From contig CP136069.1 in NCBI GenBank assembly GCA_032622095.1, positions 162,305,043-162,369,042 of the forward strand: DNA of 64,000 nt, in the 5' to 3' direction. The position numbers were made by a program, and so were the translations under genes. The stretch comes from Siphonodentalium dalli (lineage: Eukaryota > Mollusca > Scaphopoda > Gadilida > Siphonodentaliidae). Position 1 is the stretch's first letter, and each line of letters begins with the position of its first letter. This document shows, one piece after another, positions 1 through 9,624 of this stretch. Under the pieces are notes generated by a model. That model had not been told where the DNA came from. It saw nothing but the letters and a program-made list of their open reading frames with translations, and did not search any database.

Positions 1-110
1 TTCCATATTTTAATATGGAAGTATATTGTTATTCAATTTTTTATTTTTCACTATTATTATACTTCCATATTTTAATATGGAAGTATATTGTTATTCAATT
101 TTTTATTTTT
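1..110. repeat. Two direct copies of a palindrome-bearing AT-rich repeat
   Basis: A segment of about 48 bp beginning with the 20-bp palindrome TTCCATATTTTAATATGGAA occurs at 1-48 and again at 63-110, with the same following AT-rich stretch (AAGTATATTGTTATTC). The element runs off the left edge, so its full unit is unknown. No coding potential. Confidence 0.8.
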
Positions 111-130
111 ATTTTTCATTATTTATTCTT

Positions 131-700
131 CTTAATATATTTTGTAACCCTTATATCTCAGAAAGTATAAAGATAAATCATTGAAATTTGGTAGGTACAT
201 GCACCTTGCCATGTTACAACTGAATGAAACCTTTAGGTTTATGTCCTAACTTGCTTTCCAGAGTTATGGCCCTTAATAAATAAATTTGGAAAAAGTTTGT
301 GCCCAGATCTTCTCCTATAAGAAGTCTAGCAGCTGAATTCGGTTCTCGTAATCGTGTTAACTAACGAAAGGGTACGAATCGGGGAAATTTTCACCAAGGT
401 TCGAAAACAATTTGTTAACCTGGGGAGGGGTTCAAAATTTGTCAATTTTTTTCTTGTCACCGACTCCAACCATTTTTTCTGTCGTGTATCTATACGATGT
501 ACTGATGCTACTCGTGAAAGAATTTTGTAAATCGGTTGAGAAATGACCAAGGTATAACAAATCGAAAAATGTACTAATAAAGTCCATGTGTAGAAAGTGC
601 TTGTGCCCAGATCTTCTCCTAGACGAAGCGCAACAGCTGGATTTGGTCTATGTGAGCGTCTTAAACATAGACAGAAGACCAAACCAGGAAATGCGAATGT
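131..700. repeat. Dispersed non-coding repeat with duplicated internal motif
   Basis: The stretch includes 'gagttatggccctta' (around 262-276), a phrase common in molluscan interspersed repeats (established impression, not searched). A segment of about 47 bp starting TTGTGCCCAGATCTTCTCCT is present at 297-343 and again, diverged, at 601-650. Short open frames on both strands here have no recognisable protein features. Confidence 0.5.
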
Positions 701-1740
701 CCAAAATTACACCAATGACCACTGTCAATATATTTCAACATCCATTCTTTTTTGGCGCACTGTGTTAATTGTTATGTTGGCTAATGGGTAATAACTCAAA
801 ACAATGTCGGCTGTCTGTCTTGTCAATCGGCCGTGATTCTGCAGTTTTATCATGATGCGGCTTAAAAATGGCATATTTTGAGACCAAAAACGGTCAAATT
901 TCGTTAGTTTTTAAATAGTTGTTCGTTTTGTTTTCTCTTTTTTTAAAACGCCCATTTTATACAAAACATATTCTCGACTTTGACATTTGAGAATTAACAG
1001 AACTGTGGTGTCCGTCGTATATTGTTATACCTCTTCTCTGCATGGACCACGTTTTCATAAAGCACAATCCGTCTTATGCGCGGACTTTCGCTTGCAGTTC
1101 TAAATTGAATTGAAAGTATTTTCTATCCGCTCACGTGCCCGTAAACCATTTTAATATATGATATTTTTAAAATGAATGAATGAATGGGTGTCAGCGTCCC
1201 ATACCCCAACCCCCCTAAGTTGATAATTTTGGTATCATAATTTCGGAACGTAACGATCTAAGGTTTGGTATTAAATTCCAATCTGGTATATAGCATACGT
1301 TTGTTGAATTTAGATCTGTCCATTTAAAAACTCTCTTTATCATCTGAATGTGGCACGAGTGAAAATGTATGACTTTATTGCCCGTTTGCTAAGATCGCTG
1401 ATTGCATATTTCGCATTAATAGGACGAGACGTAATGTAAATTGTTATAACTTAGGAAGAGTCCGACAACGACGTCGTACGTTCGTCCGTTAATCGGAAAA
1501 TAAACACAAATATGTCTTAAAGCTCCGACTAATTCACCACCTGCGTGTATTCAAGAATATGAATCACACCAAAATTAAGCGAATTGTATATGGAATGTGT
1601 AGGTATGAGCTGCCATGAATATATCATTCCCAGAATGCTACCATCTCATGACAATATATTAGTTAAAATAAAACACCTTCAACTGTTGGGAACATCGCGA
1701 TATAAGTAAGCGAGCAAAGAGAGTTCAATGTCATCATACG
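701..1740. other. Non-coding stretch, nothing recognised
   Basis: AT-rich sequence with no long open frame, no clear inverted or tandem repeat and no recognisable RNA gene. Confidence 0.5.
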
Positions 1741-1814
1741 CTATTTCGTTGTTGTGAAATGGGTGATCCTTTTACGCCTTAAGCAAACTCTGGTACTATG
1801 CCTCGATACTCCCT

Positions 1815-2190
1815 ATGCCCCCTCATTACACTACGCTAATACAACGAGCGTCATTTCATTTTTTCTGGGCCACCACATCAGAACCCCTCCCCCGCAGTCT
1901 CATGTACGCCCCCAAAAAATCAGGAGGCGCTGATATTGTCCATCTACCGACTAAGTTTCATTCTTACTATCTCCGTCACGTTCAGAGCTTGCTTACCAGC
2001 CCAGATGTACGTTGGTCTGTGTTCGCCATTTATTGGATCGGTCTTTCACTTCGCCAGTACCAACCCCTGTTTGCTTCCCACAACGCGGCACATAGTGATC
2101 CCCAAAATATCCCCCTCTTTTACCGCCGTTGTTTAGAGTCCATCAAAACATTTGAAAAATACCCCCCCCCCCCCCCCCCCCACCCCCCTG
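1815..2190 (+). pseudogene. LINE ORF2 fragment: post-RT segment
   Basis: About 115 codons open in frame with a conserved-looking stretch: aromatic 'FFW' near the start, then 'MYAPKKSGGADIVHLP' and 'SYYLRHVQSLL'. This pattern (a basic 'P..EGG....L..L' block followed by a helix ending in Leu-Leu) is what lies just after the RT domain in Tx1-like ORF2 proteins. The frame runs into a C homopolymer (2161-2180) that codes for polyproline; the LINE frame is lost there, so the tract marks a frameshift and the downstream proline run is an artefact. Confidence 0.65.
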
Positions 2191-2846
2191 TTGTCACAAC
2201 TTACTTCAAAAGAGTTTTACACTCGAATTTTACCAGCCGTCATTTCCGCCCCTAACCTCCGTCAGATTTATCCCTCAATGCCCCTTCATATTGTCTGGGC
2301 CAATTTACATAATTCATCCATTGATCCCCAGATTCGTGGGATCCTTTACAAGTTTACCGCCTAATATATGGGGTTCTCCCAACCCGGGACAGAATGGCAA
2401 AATTTGACGGCCCCCAGGTCTACACAAAATGTCCCCTCTGTAATTCCCTTCCCGAAACGGTACAGCATCTGTTTGTCGATTGCTCCGTCGTCCAGCCTTT
2501 ATGGAATCTCGTCCGTGATTGGATTACTCCCCTCACACTACGCGAACATTTTCGCACCCATCTTGGCTTCATTCGCTTCCTCCTGGTCCGCGCTGATAAT
2601 TCCAATAATCGAGCCTTGGCTCTAATTCTCATATCGGAAGCTGTGGCGGCTATTTGGTATTTTCGGAATCGCATATATCATGCTCAAAAAGCTATGAACC
2701 CCCGCCCCACAGCTTCGCAACCTGATCACGTCCCTATATTAACATTCCTATCTCGAATTCGCACTCACGTGCTCCTTGATCGTGACCGACTGCCCCTACA
2801 TTTATTTGAAAATCTGTGGTTAAGACCACAGACATTTGTCGACTGA
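2191..2846 (+). pseudogene. LINE ORF2 C-terminus with CCHC zinc finger
   Basis: After the poly-C tract the ORF2 reading continues in another frame to about 2345, shifts once more, and then stays open to the stop at 2844-2846. The last part contains 'LPTRDRMAKF' followed by a CX2CX8HX4C finger (CPLCNSLPETVQHLFVDC, 2433-2486), 'LW' shortly after it, and a helical, Arg-rich end. This is the reverse-transcriptase-associated zinc finger found at the end of Tx1/L1-type ORF2. In life it would act with the RT in target-primed reverse transcription; here it is a dead fragment with at least two frameshifts. Confidence 0.75.
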
Positions 2847-3111
2847 ACGATAACGACGATTCTATTCATTTCACCTTTTAAGTACATAACTCCCCTAAGT
2901 TTCATCGGCTCGTTTCATTGACGTCCGTGCCATTGCCGGCGTCCCCGTAATTCAATTTTCAACGCTTTACACACTTTCCGTGAATTATTTCTACATACAC
3001 TATTTTTAACTGTTTTTACCGCTTGGTACTTTCTACGGCTGGTCCGCATATACCTCGCTTTTAACTTTTCCTCATTTCAACTTTAGTTAAATTCACTTTT
3101 TGAACCTTATC

Positions 3112-3177
3112 GTAGAGTTACCCCTCCTGTGTCGCGGGGCACTAAATATCTCCGGGACGCAGGATGGGTAACTCTAC
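3112..3177 (+). other. Strong hairpin in LINE 3' UTR
   Basis: GTAGAGTTACCCCTCCTG at the left pairs with CAGGATGGGTAACTCTAC at the right, giving a stem of about 22 bp with few mismatches and a loop rich in CGCGGGG and CCGGG. Two further stems follow in the same 3' UTR: GAGTTGGG/CCCAACTC (3206-3236) and CCCCCGCTCC/GGAGCGGGGG (3253-3308). A role in template recognition by the LINE RT is possible but inferred. Confidence 0.7.
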
Positions 3178-3472
3178 ATTGTATGCTTTGTCCCCATTCT
3201 CGTGGGAGTTGGGTGGATAATGAAGTCCCCCAACTCGGTTTTAGTTTTCAAACCCCCGCTCCACACCTGTGATACCGCAGACTCGTCTGTTTTTAATCGG
3301 AGCGGGGGCCGGTATTATATATGTACGGTGCTGGCAGTTAGCCAGCTTTCTATTCATTTTCTACTGTCACCGTATTACCATGTATTATATTGTATCTGAC
3401 TATAGGTCAGCTTGCCCATTTGTAAAATGTATATTATTTCTTCTGTTCAGAATAAACGTTTAAAAAAAAAAA

Positions 3473-4147
3473 TCCTTTTATGTATAGCATAATCACATTG
3501 AACGACATATTTAATTATGTTTGTGTGTGAATAACGATTGTTAACTTTTGAAGACTTGCGATAACATATTAAATGGTAAAATACGCGCGTTCATATCCGT
3601 ATATTCACAAGAATATCCGTCTATTTTACAAGCTCGACATGCCATGTTTGGTTACAGTTCCAACACATCGGCTATTTATCATTTTGCTGGTGAGAAAGCG
3701 TATGTTCACTTTGGTGCTATTTATATGCACAGAAAAGGGCACCATTACTCGGGAAAGCAACCTACTGAAATGCATATAGATGTACGCGAATCATGCTACG
3801 TTCTCACACACTGCAGTTATCCCAAATCCGCGCTCTTTAAAATAGAATTGGCTGCATGGCTGGCCTACTTCTGATGGCACAGTGTGTTACGCACCTGTCC
3901 GACTAAGTCACTTTGAACTCAAAATATATACAAAATTCGCACAAGCTGGGGAAAAGTTCGCGATCTTGGAAAGAATATACCATCACATTGCAGTTATAAT
4001 TTTTAACATCTCAAGTCTTTAATTTGGATTATAGGCACAAGAGGTAGACACATGCGTGTATGTGGAACCCGTGCATGTTCTTTATTCCCGTTGCCAATTA
4101 AATATATATTTTGTACACGTGTGTGTATGTATACTAATAAAACCGAA
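3473..4147. other. Non-coding stretch, one unrecognised open frame
   Basis: A plus-strand open frame of 108 codons at 3548-3874 shows no signal peptide, no repeat, no known motif and no splice context that would make it an exon. I treat it as chance. The rest is AT-rich with no structure noticed. Confidence 0.4.
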
Positions 4148-4243
4148 CTGTGTGTGGGGGGGGGGGGTGTGTGAGGGTGTGTGTGTGTGAGGGTGTGGGT
4201 GTGTGAGGGTGTGTGTGTGGGGGGGGGGGGGTGTGTGTGTTCA
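4148..4243. repeat. GT/G-rich simple repeat
   Basis: Alternating (GT)n and G-runs, including two pure G tracts of about 10-12 bases. Reading frames through it (Cys/Val/Gly-rich) are low-complexity artefacts. Confidence 0.9.
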
Positions 4244-4417
4244 TTTGTTTGTCGGTCTGACCTGCTATTGGTGACTAACCGGTTGGATCATGACAAACAA
4301 AAATTGGAACACACGGTGAATTGTCACGTGGAGTGTCATGGGATAGGTACATCTGACGTCATATGATTTAATTTGGAATTCATGAATAATTTAATAACAT
4401 TTTTACATCTATATCTA

Positions 4418-4587
4418 CAGTATGCCCTAAGTAATCGACTCCTTAAACATAGCAGAATTATGGGTAACATTTCAGGATTTAGTGGGAAATATAGCCTGCT
4501 GACATTCATCCGAAAGCTCTCCTGAATCCCGAAAAGTTACCCATAATGCTGCTGTGTTTAAGGGGTCGATTTCATAGGGCATTACTG
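4418..4587. mobile_element. Foldback MITE, family A, copy 1
   Basis: The left end CAGTATGCCCTAAGTAATCG matches the reverse complement of the right end (CGATTTCATAGGGCATTACTG); complementarity runs about 50 bp inward to GGGTAAC / GTTACCC. The interior contains 'ggatttagtgggaaatat' and 'cattcatccgaaag', also found in the second copy near 9.5 kb. No coding capacity. The terminal CAG..CTG would fit a hAT-type derivative, but I could not see a convincing target duplication. Confidence 0.75.
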
Positions 4588-4916
4588 CATATTTGCGAAT
4601 TTATGTCTGTCTGCCTGTGTCTGTCTTCTATAAAAATTACAGGAGACCATCTATATGATACCAAAGGGGTCCACTAGGGGTCACTTTTTACGAGAAATAT
4701 AATTTCTAAAGTAGCCTCATTCTTCATCTTTTATATTTGCGAACTGATGTGTTTATGATGTTCATGTATCATAATATAAGGTCTGAAGTATACATGGTTG
4801 TAACTAAATAAATACTTCAATAGTTGTGGAACGGATTAATCGAGATAAACAAAATTACGATCGAAAAGGTGAGCCACTACTTATATTTCATGACGTTTTA
4901 AAGTTATAGATATAGT
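4588..4916. other. Non-coding stretch, nothing recognised
   Basis: AT-rich filler between a MITE and a repeat; no open frame or inverted repeat noticed. Confidence 0.4.
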
Positions 4917-5465
4917 TATTACGCCACCTAGTGTGGTGTTACTTGCATTTGTTTTTTTTATATCGCATGGAGTACAGGGCGAATGTATTCTTGGAGATTG
5001 TTTGTACCTTACTCAATCGTACCGATATAATCACGTAGATGCCGAAATTGTAAAGTTAACGCCAGCGGTGTATAATACGTTTATGAAAATATGATAAATC
5101 CTATCGATAGAGTCAGGACAGGCTCAAATTGTAAACTTAAAGTCACCGGTGTAATAATATGTTGTTGAAAATATAAATAATCTGATAGCCTGAAAATATT
5201 GTATAACCTATTGGGAGCCCATAATAAATGGGAATAACCTATTGGGAGCCCCTGCTGTATTTTATGGAGATTGTTTGTACCTTACTGAATCGTACCGATA
5301 TAATCACGTAGATGCCGAAGTTGTAAAGTTAACGCCACTGGTGTATAATATGTTTATGATAAATCGTATCGATAGAGTGAGGACAGGCTCAAATTGTAAA
5401 CTTAAAGTCGAAAATATAAATAATCTGATAGCCTGAAAACATTGTATAACCTGTTGGGAGCCCCT
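4917..5465. repeat. Tandem duplication of a ~200-230-bp unit
   Basis: A unit starting GGAGATTGTTTGTACCTTAC runs 4993-5220 and is repeated 5266-5464, with small deletions in the second copy; both end in 'cctattgggagccc' or its variant. The lead-in (4917-4992, 'ttattacgccacct...cagggcgaatg') recurs diverged at 7212-7285, so the block belongs to a dispersed repeat family. The single open frame in copy 2 is not conserved in copy 1. Confidence 0.8.
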
Positions 5466-5878
5466 GGTGTAGTGAACTGAATTATGGTAATTTTAATTGG
5501 AGTGCGCATGTCTGTTTTTTTTGTAGTAACGGCCATCTTTTATTTTCTGCATGCGCAGTCTATATGCGTTCTTTTGGGGAAATTCGCTATTTTGTTTAAG
5601 TGAAACAATGGTATGAGTTCAATGTTTGTTTGTATATAAGAAAGTATATTGAATTTTGGAGGCCGACAATTGTATCTATTTGAAGATTAAAAGTTGCTTG
5701 TGTGTATTTAGCTGCGCATGGTTCGTTAATTAGGCCAGCCTATTGTCATATTAGAACGTCTCCAATAACATACAACCTCTCTGCAGTTAACATTGTGAAT
5801 TTGGCAACAGTCCAAGCAGGCCCTCTAATGGAGCACTGTGAATTTGGCAACAGTCCAAGACACGTGGGGTATATATAG
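5466..5878. other. Non-coding stretch with a short direct repeat
   Basis: A 25-bp sequence (TTGTGAATTTGGCAACAGTC core) occurs at 5792-5817 and 5835-5859. Nothing else recognised. Confidence 0.5.
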
Positions 5879-6020
5879 AATACACACGTAGTGTTTCTGA
5901 ATACCAAATTTACACCACGAGTGGGATTGATGGTTTACCACACGAGCTTTAGCGAGTGTGGTAAATCATCAATCCCACGAGTGGTGTAAATTTGGTATTC
6001 AGAAACACTACGTGTGTATT
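5879..6020. repeat. Near-perfect long hairpin H1 (65-bp arms)
   Basis: Arms 5879-5943 and 5956-6020 are reverse complements with a single mismatch, separated by a 12-base loop (GAGCTTTAGCGA). The apex reads CACGAGC..GCGAGTG. Outer ends are AATACACACGTAGTG / CACTACGTGTGTATT. No open frame and no obvious target duplication. Near-identity of the arms implies recent origin or active homogenisation. Confidence 0.92.
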
Positions 6021-7394
6021 TTGTTTATACCATGACCGGTACAGGAGCAACAACTGCTATGAAATCGAAATAAACCCACTTAAATTAAGATGATTCTGTC
6101 GCACCATTCACAATCATCCCCGTTGTGTTCCCCACACTTGGCCGTACATCGACGTACACTATCACAGCTGATCAGGCGTATTGATACATTGAATTAGGTC
6201 AACATTCAATTGTACGAATATGGTATCATTGTAGCCAATTCACAATAAACTGTAATCATGATGAAACCGCCATAAATAAACAACATGAATATATATATGG
6301 GAATACGAATTTAATGAATATAAATATAACACATTGCGGGAACTTTTTTTTCTCCGCCGTACAGTGAACAGGAAACCACGAAAGTCATTTTGAAATCCAC
6401 CGTTTGTTGTTCGAGTTTTTTACGTCTATTTCTTGAAATATATGTTCAATTTGTTGATCTGGATGTGATTTCCACGGAAATAACTGTTCGTTTTTATCGC
6501 ATTAGTGAGTATAATATTCAATTGAATCGAAAGTATCAAATTGTTTTCATCGCGAGGCGCTACATTTTAAAAATAGAGTGATTTTGATCGAGGTCATGGA
6601 AGGTTAATGAAAGGTCAACTCGGATGTAGTTCTACTATGGGTATAAACTTTAACCATTGAAATGCCATTAAAACGTGTTACCCACAGTAGAAACGTGTTA
6701 CCCACGGTCGGACTCCTGTTCACACACAGTAGGGTGTACAGCACAAATATATTATATAGCATGTTTGTACACAGTACAATAGGGAGTCATGGTATAAAAT
6801 AACTGAACACCTGTGGCCAACTTGATCTCCAGAATGTTTTTAAGTGGAAGGGACAGTGTAGTGGGGTGGGGGTGGAAGTTAGATTTTGAGTGTGTATGAT
6901 TCACAACTTTTGTAAAAAAAAGTTAATGCACATGTAGTTGGAAATTTCATACATTATTACACTACAACATAAAGGTTAAAATACATGGTTACCATTGCCT
7001 GGTATCCCAACTAGTAATTATTGTCCCCATTATGATGGGGACGGGGATCGAATGATGGAGGTATTTTGAGGGGGTGGGAGTCACAACTGTTATAAAGAAT
7101 TTTAACAGTTGGAAATTTCATACATGATTACACTAACTTTTTGTCCCCATTTATTTTACTGCTGTCTTGTTTGTTACTGTATTCCTGATATGGAAATAAT
7201 AAAGAGCATTTATTACGCCACCTGTGGTGTATCTAGCTGCTGAGATTTTGATATTGCGTGGTGGACAGGGCGAATGCATTGTGGGGCTTTTATTTATAGA
7301 GTTGGAAATTCCGTTTATTTAAAAGTCGGAACTACGCGACCAGTAGGCCAAGTCCAGTAAAACGGTTCGTTATAGGTGCTGGTTGTTATTGTTA
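6021..7394. other. Non-coding stretch with a diverged tandem repeat
   Basis: A diverged duplication is visible at about 6868-6966 and 7050-7136, sharing 'gttggaaatttcataca' and 'attacacta'. The same 'gttggaaatttcata' phrase is found in an intron near 22.66 kb. 7212-7285 is a diverged copy of 4917-4992. No gene recognised. Confidence 0.5.
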
Positions 7395-7446
7395 TTTTAA
7401 CGGAATTCTGAGTTGGTCATTCGCGAAACCAATATATTTTATATTC
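7395..7446. repeat. Direct repeat flanking a foldback element (left)
   Basis: 'ttaacggaattctgag' followed by 'aatatattttatatt' is repeated at 8654-8704, on the other side of the foldback element. The two 50-bp copies are in the same orientation. Confidence 0.65.
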
Positions 7447-7553
7447 TATAATTAAAACCGTGGGTATATAATATATGATCCTCTTTATGGATATTGTAGG
7501 AAGGTAAATTTAGCTAAAGCGGTGGGATATCTTGCAAGACAACACATTTCGGT

Positions 7554-8263
7554 TTGCGCTATAACCGCTCAATGTTTTAAGGTGTTACACAACGTCTGAT
7601 AAAAAGAGTTCTATCGGGAATATTCACACTATTTTTTCAGAGAACATGCATAGAGTAAACATAGTCCTATCGGACTATCGTAAAGTAGTTCCGTTTAATT
7701 CGGGATTAATTAACCCTCAGACTGCCGAAACTGCCGACAATAAATTCGCTTGTTCGTGTCCGCCGAAAATCAAACTTGCCTGTTTAGAGGTCCCATTTTC
7801 GTGGCTAATGGTGATAGAATCACAATTTTTCAGTCAAATTCATGGATAAATTACATTACACTTAATCGGCTTATGTCCGCGGCCATAAACCTGCGTTTTG
7901 ATAACAATTTATTTGAGACAAACTGTTGCGCGGGTATCAGTCGGCGCTTATCGGTTGAAGTTATTATGATCGTGCAGCCTGCGCGTGCAACAAGTGTTCA
8001 AATACAACAGAAGAAAAAAATACTATGTCAAATAAATAACGTCATCAATGGACAGACAAGTTTCATTTCCGCGGGACACGAAAAAGCGAATTTAATGTCG
8101 TCAGTTTCGGCAGTCTGAGGGGTTTAATTAATCTCCTTTACGATATCCCGATAGGACTATATTTACACTATGTTCTCTGAAAAAAAATGGTGTGAATATT
8201 CCCGATAGAACTATTTTTATCAGACGTTTTGTAACACATTAAAACATTGAGCAGTTAGCGCAA
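7554..8263. mobile_element. Foldback element with ~165-bp imperfect terminal inverted repeats
   Basis: The left arm (about 7554-7735) and right arm (about 8100-8263) are reverse complements over their length: both read inward through 'cgctcaatgttttaa', 'cgtctgataaaaa', 'gttctatcgggaatattcac', 'tagtcctatcgg' and 'cagactgccgaaactg'. The interior of about 360 bp has two overlapping open frames with no transposase motif. Likely a non-autonomous DNA transposon; superfamily unknown because no clean target duplication was seen. Confidence 0.8.
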
Positions 8264-9028
8264 TTTTCTGGAATTTCGGACTATTTCGTCTATAAAAATA
8301 CGATGAGCAACTGAAAATGTTTTTCAACATTCTGGAAGGGGTAGATGTCCAGGTATATATGTTTAAAATTTCACGCATAAACTATGACAGATAACAAAGT
8401 TATAATTAGTTTTATAGGCCCACCATAAATCCCCTATAATAAACGCATGCCCCCGTAAGCACATGGCTTTGCTGTGGATGCTTTCGTTCCCAGCATGCAT
8501 CATTCTCGCTATCTGTAAAATGTCTATGAACAATGGCTGTGCCACGCACTCTTAGCTTTGATCCGCATTTAGAAGCATTCTGGTGTGGCGAATGAGAAAC
8601 CTGCAGTAATTTATAAGCCGTAGTTCATTGTAATAATTTGAAGAATTACTTATCTTAACGGAATTCTGAGGCGGTCCATTCATGTAACCAATATATTTTA
8701 TATTATGATTTATATTTATGGCTAATAATACGATCTTGGTGGCGTTACCATTTCTGACTATGGTTTTCTTGTAATTATTGTGGTTATGGTTACGGCTAGA
8801 GCATGGTTATACTTATAGAAACATTTAGTATTGGGACATGGTACGGGTTGCCGATACGGCCCGATAGGTATGGTTATGATTAAGGTTTGTGTTATAGGAA
8901 AGGTAATGATTGAGAGGGGATTTGGATAGGAATATATATGATAATTATATGGAAGTATGAAACTTCCAATTGGAAGTTTAAAATTTCTAGTTATTGTTTA
9001 TTATCATAATAACTGCGTTTCTATTTAG
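8264..9028. other. Upstream flank or intron of the plus-strand gene
   Basis: Contains the right-hand direct repeat at 8654-8704. From about 8985 the sequence ('tagttattgtttattat' ... 'aactgcgtttctat') matches, in reverse orientation, the intron just upstream of the homologous sushi exon of the minus gene, so it is at least partly intron. No thrombospondin or EGF exon was found here. Confidence 0.55.
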
Positions 9029-9235
9029 TTTGCGTCAGGAGTGCGATGCGAGAACCCACGAATGGACACTTGAGTTGCACAGAGGAAGGAGAACTGCTTG
9101 TCTGTGTTATGGACTGTGACGACGGTTACGTTACACCACCGGGACTGAATTTTGAGAATGAGTATAAGTGTGGAAGAATAACAAATTACTTGTGGAATGG
9201 CATGGAAGCTGTGAGGACCCCACGGTCATGTTCAA
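9029..9235 (+). CDS. Plus gene, exon: sushi/CCP domain (six-Cys type)
   Basis: The exon begins after 'ctatttag' and ends before GTGAGT; 207 bp, phase 1 at both ends. It encodes one complement-control (sushi) module with six cysteines, spaced C-14-C-8-C-3-C-17-C-19-C, with the 'C.DGYV' block after Cys4 and 'LWNGM...P.SC' at the end, as in selectin/polydom-type CCP domains. Such modules are extracellular adhesion or ligand-binding units. About seven residues differ from the minus-strand copy, mostly before Cys3. This is the first exon of the plus gene I can see. Upstream exons must exist, because the intron is phase 1 and there is no start or signal peptide. The in-frame Met inside the exon (9046) is not a credible translation start. 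Confidence 0.88.
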
Positions 9236-9399
9236 GTGAGTCTGCATTCACTAAATACCATTTGCACTCCTTGGTACCTGACAATATCAGCTCTTGGAAA
9301 TGTCTATTCTGACACCGCCTAAGGTTGGCAAATGTCCCATTGATAGCAATTTCAGACAATTTTTTTTACACAAACTTATAACAAAATGCTACTGTTGGT

Positions 9400-9624
9400 C
9401 TAGAAACAATTACACTCCATAGCTCTATAGATTCTTCAACACAAGATGGGATGAAATATAGGATTTTCAGGATTTAGTCAGAAATATGGCTTGTTGCCAT
9501 TCATCGGAAAGTTCTCACTGAGAGTTTTCCGATGAATGGCAACAAGCCATATTTCCAACTAAATCTTGAAAAATTACCGATAATTTTGCTGTGGTTAAGG
9601 AGTCGATTATTTAGGGCATTACTG
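9400..9624. mobile_element. Foldback MITE, family A, copy 2
   Basis: The right end CGATTATTTAGGGCATTACTG matches copy 1 at 4418-4587. The interior carries a long stem: 'atttagtcagaaatatggct' ... 'ttccgatgaatggcaacaag' pairs across a centre near 9520 ('ctcactgagag'). The left terminal repeat is degraded. It lies in the first visible intron of the plus gene. Confidence 0.7.

Larger units (their letters stand above)
1741..3472 (+). mobile_element. 5'-truncated Tx1/L1-like LINE (3' end of ORF2, 3' UTR, poly(A))
   Basis: The plus strand carries the C-terminal part of a non-LTR retrotransposon ORF2, then about 630 bp of 3' UTR, an AATAAA at 3451-3456 and an A-run at 3462-3472 that looks like the retrotransposed tail. 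The reverse transcriptase proper is absent, so the copy is 5' truncated; the exact left edge is uncertain. The coding part is split over three frames. The 3' UTR contains three hairpins (3112-3177, 3206-3236, 3253-3308). Local GC content is clearly higher than the flanks, as expected for inserted sequence. Assignment to the Tx1-like group rests on the C-terminal zinc-finger type and the preceding 'APKKSGGADIVHLP' segment, by recall of the family and not by search. Confidence 0.75.

Noticed and set aside
2152..2364. Proline-rich protein
   Set aside because: The proline run is a C homopolymer inside a frameshifted LINE ORF2.
7646..8118. Overlapping open frames of 67 and 122 codons
   Set aside because: They lie inside a foldback element, start within one of its inverted repeats, and show no transposase motif.
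9046..9235. Met at 9046 as the start of the plus gene
   Set aside because: It lies inside the sushi domain after Cys1, the acceptor at 9027-9028 is conserved in the minus gene, and there is no signal peptide.
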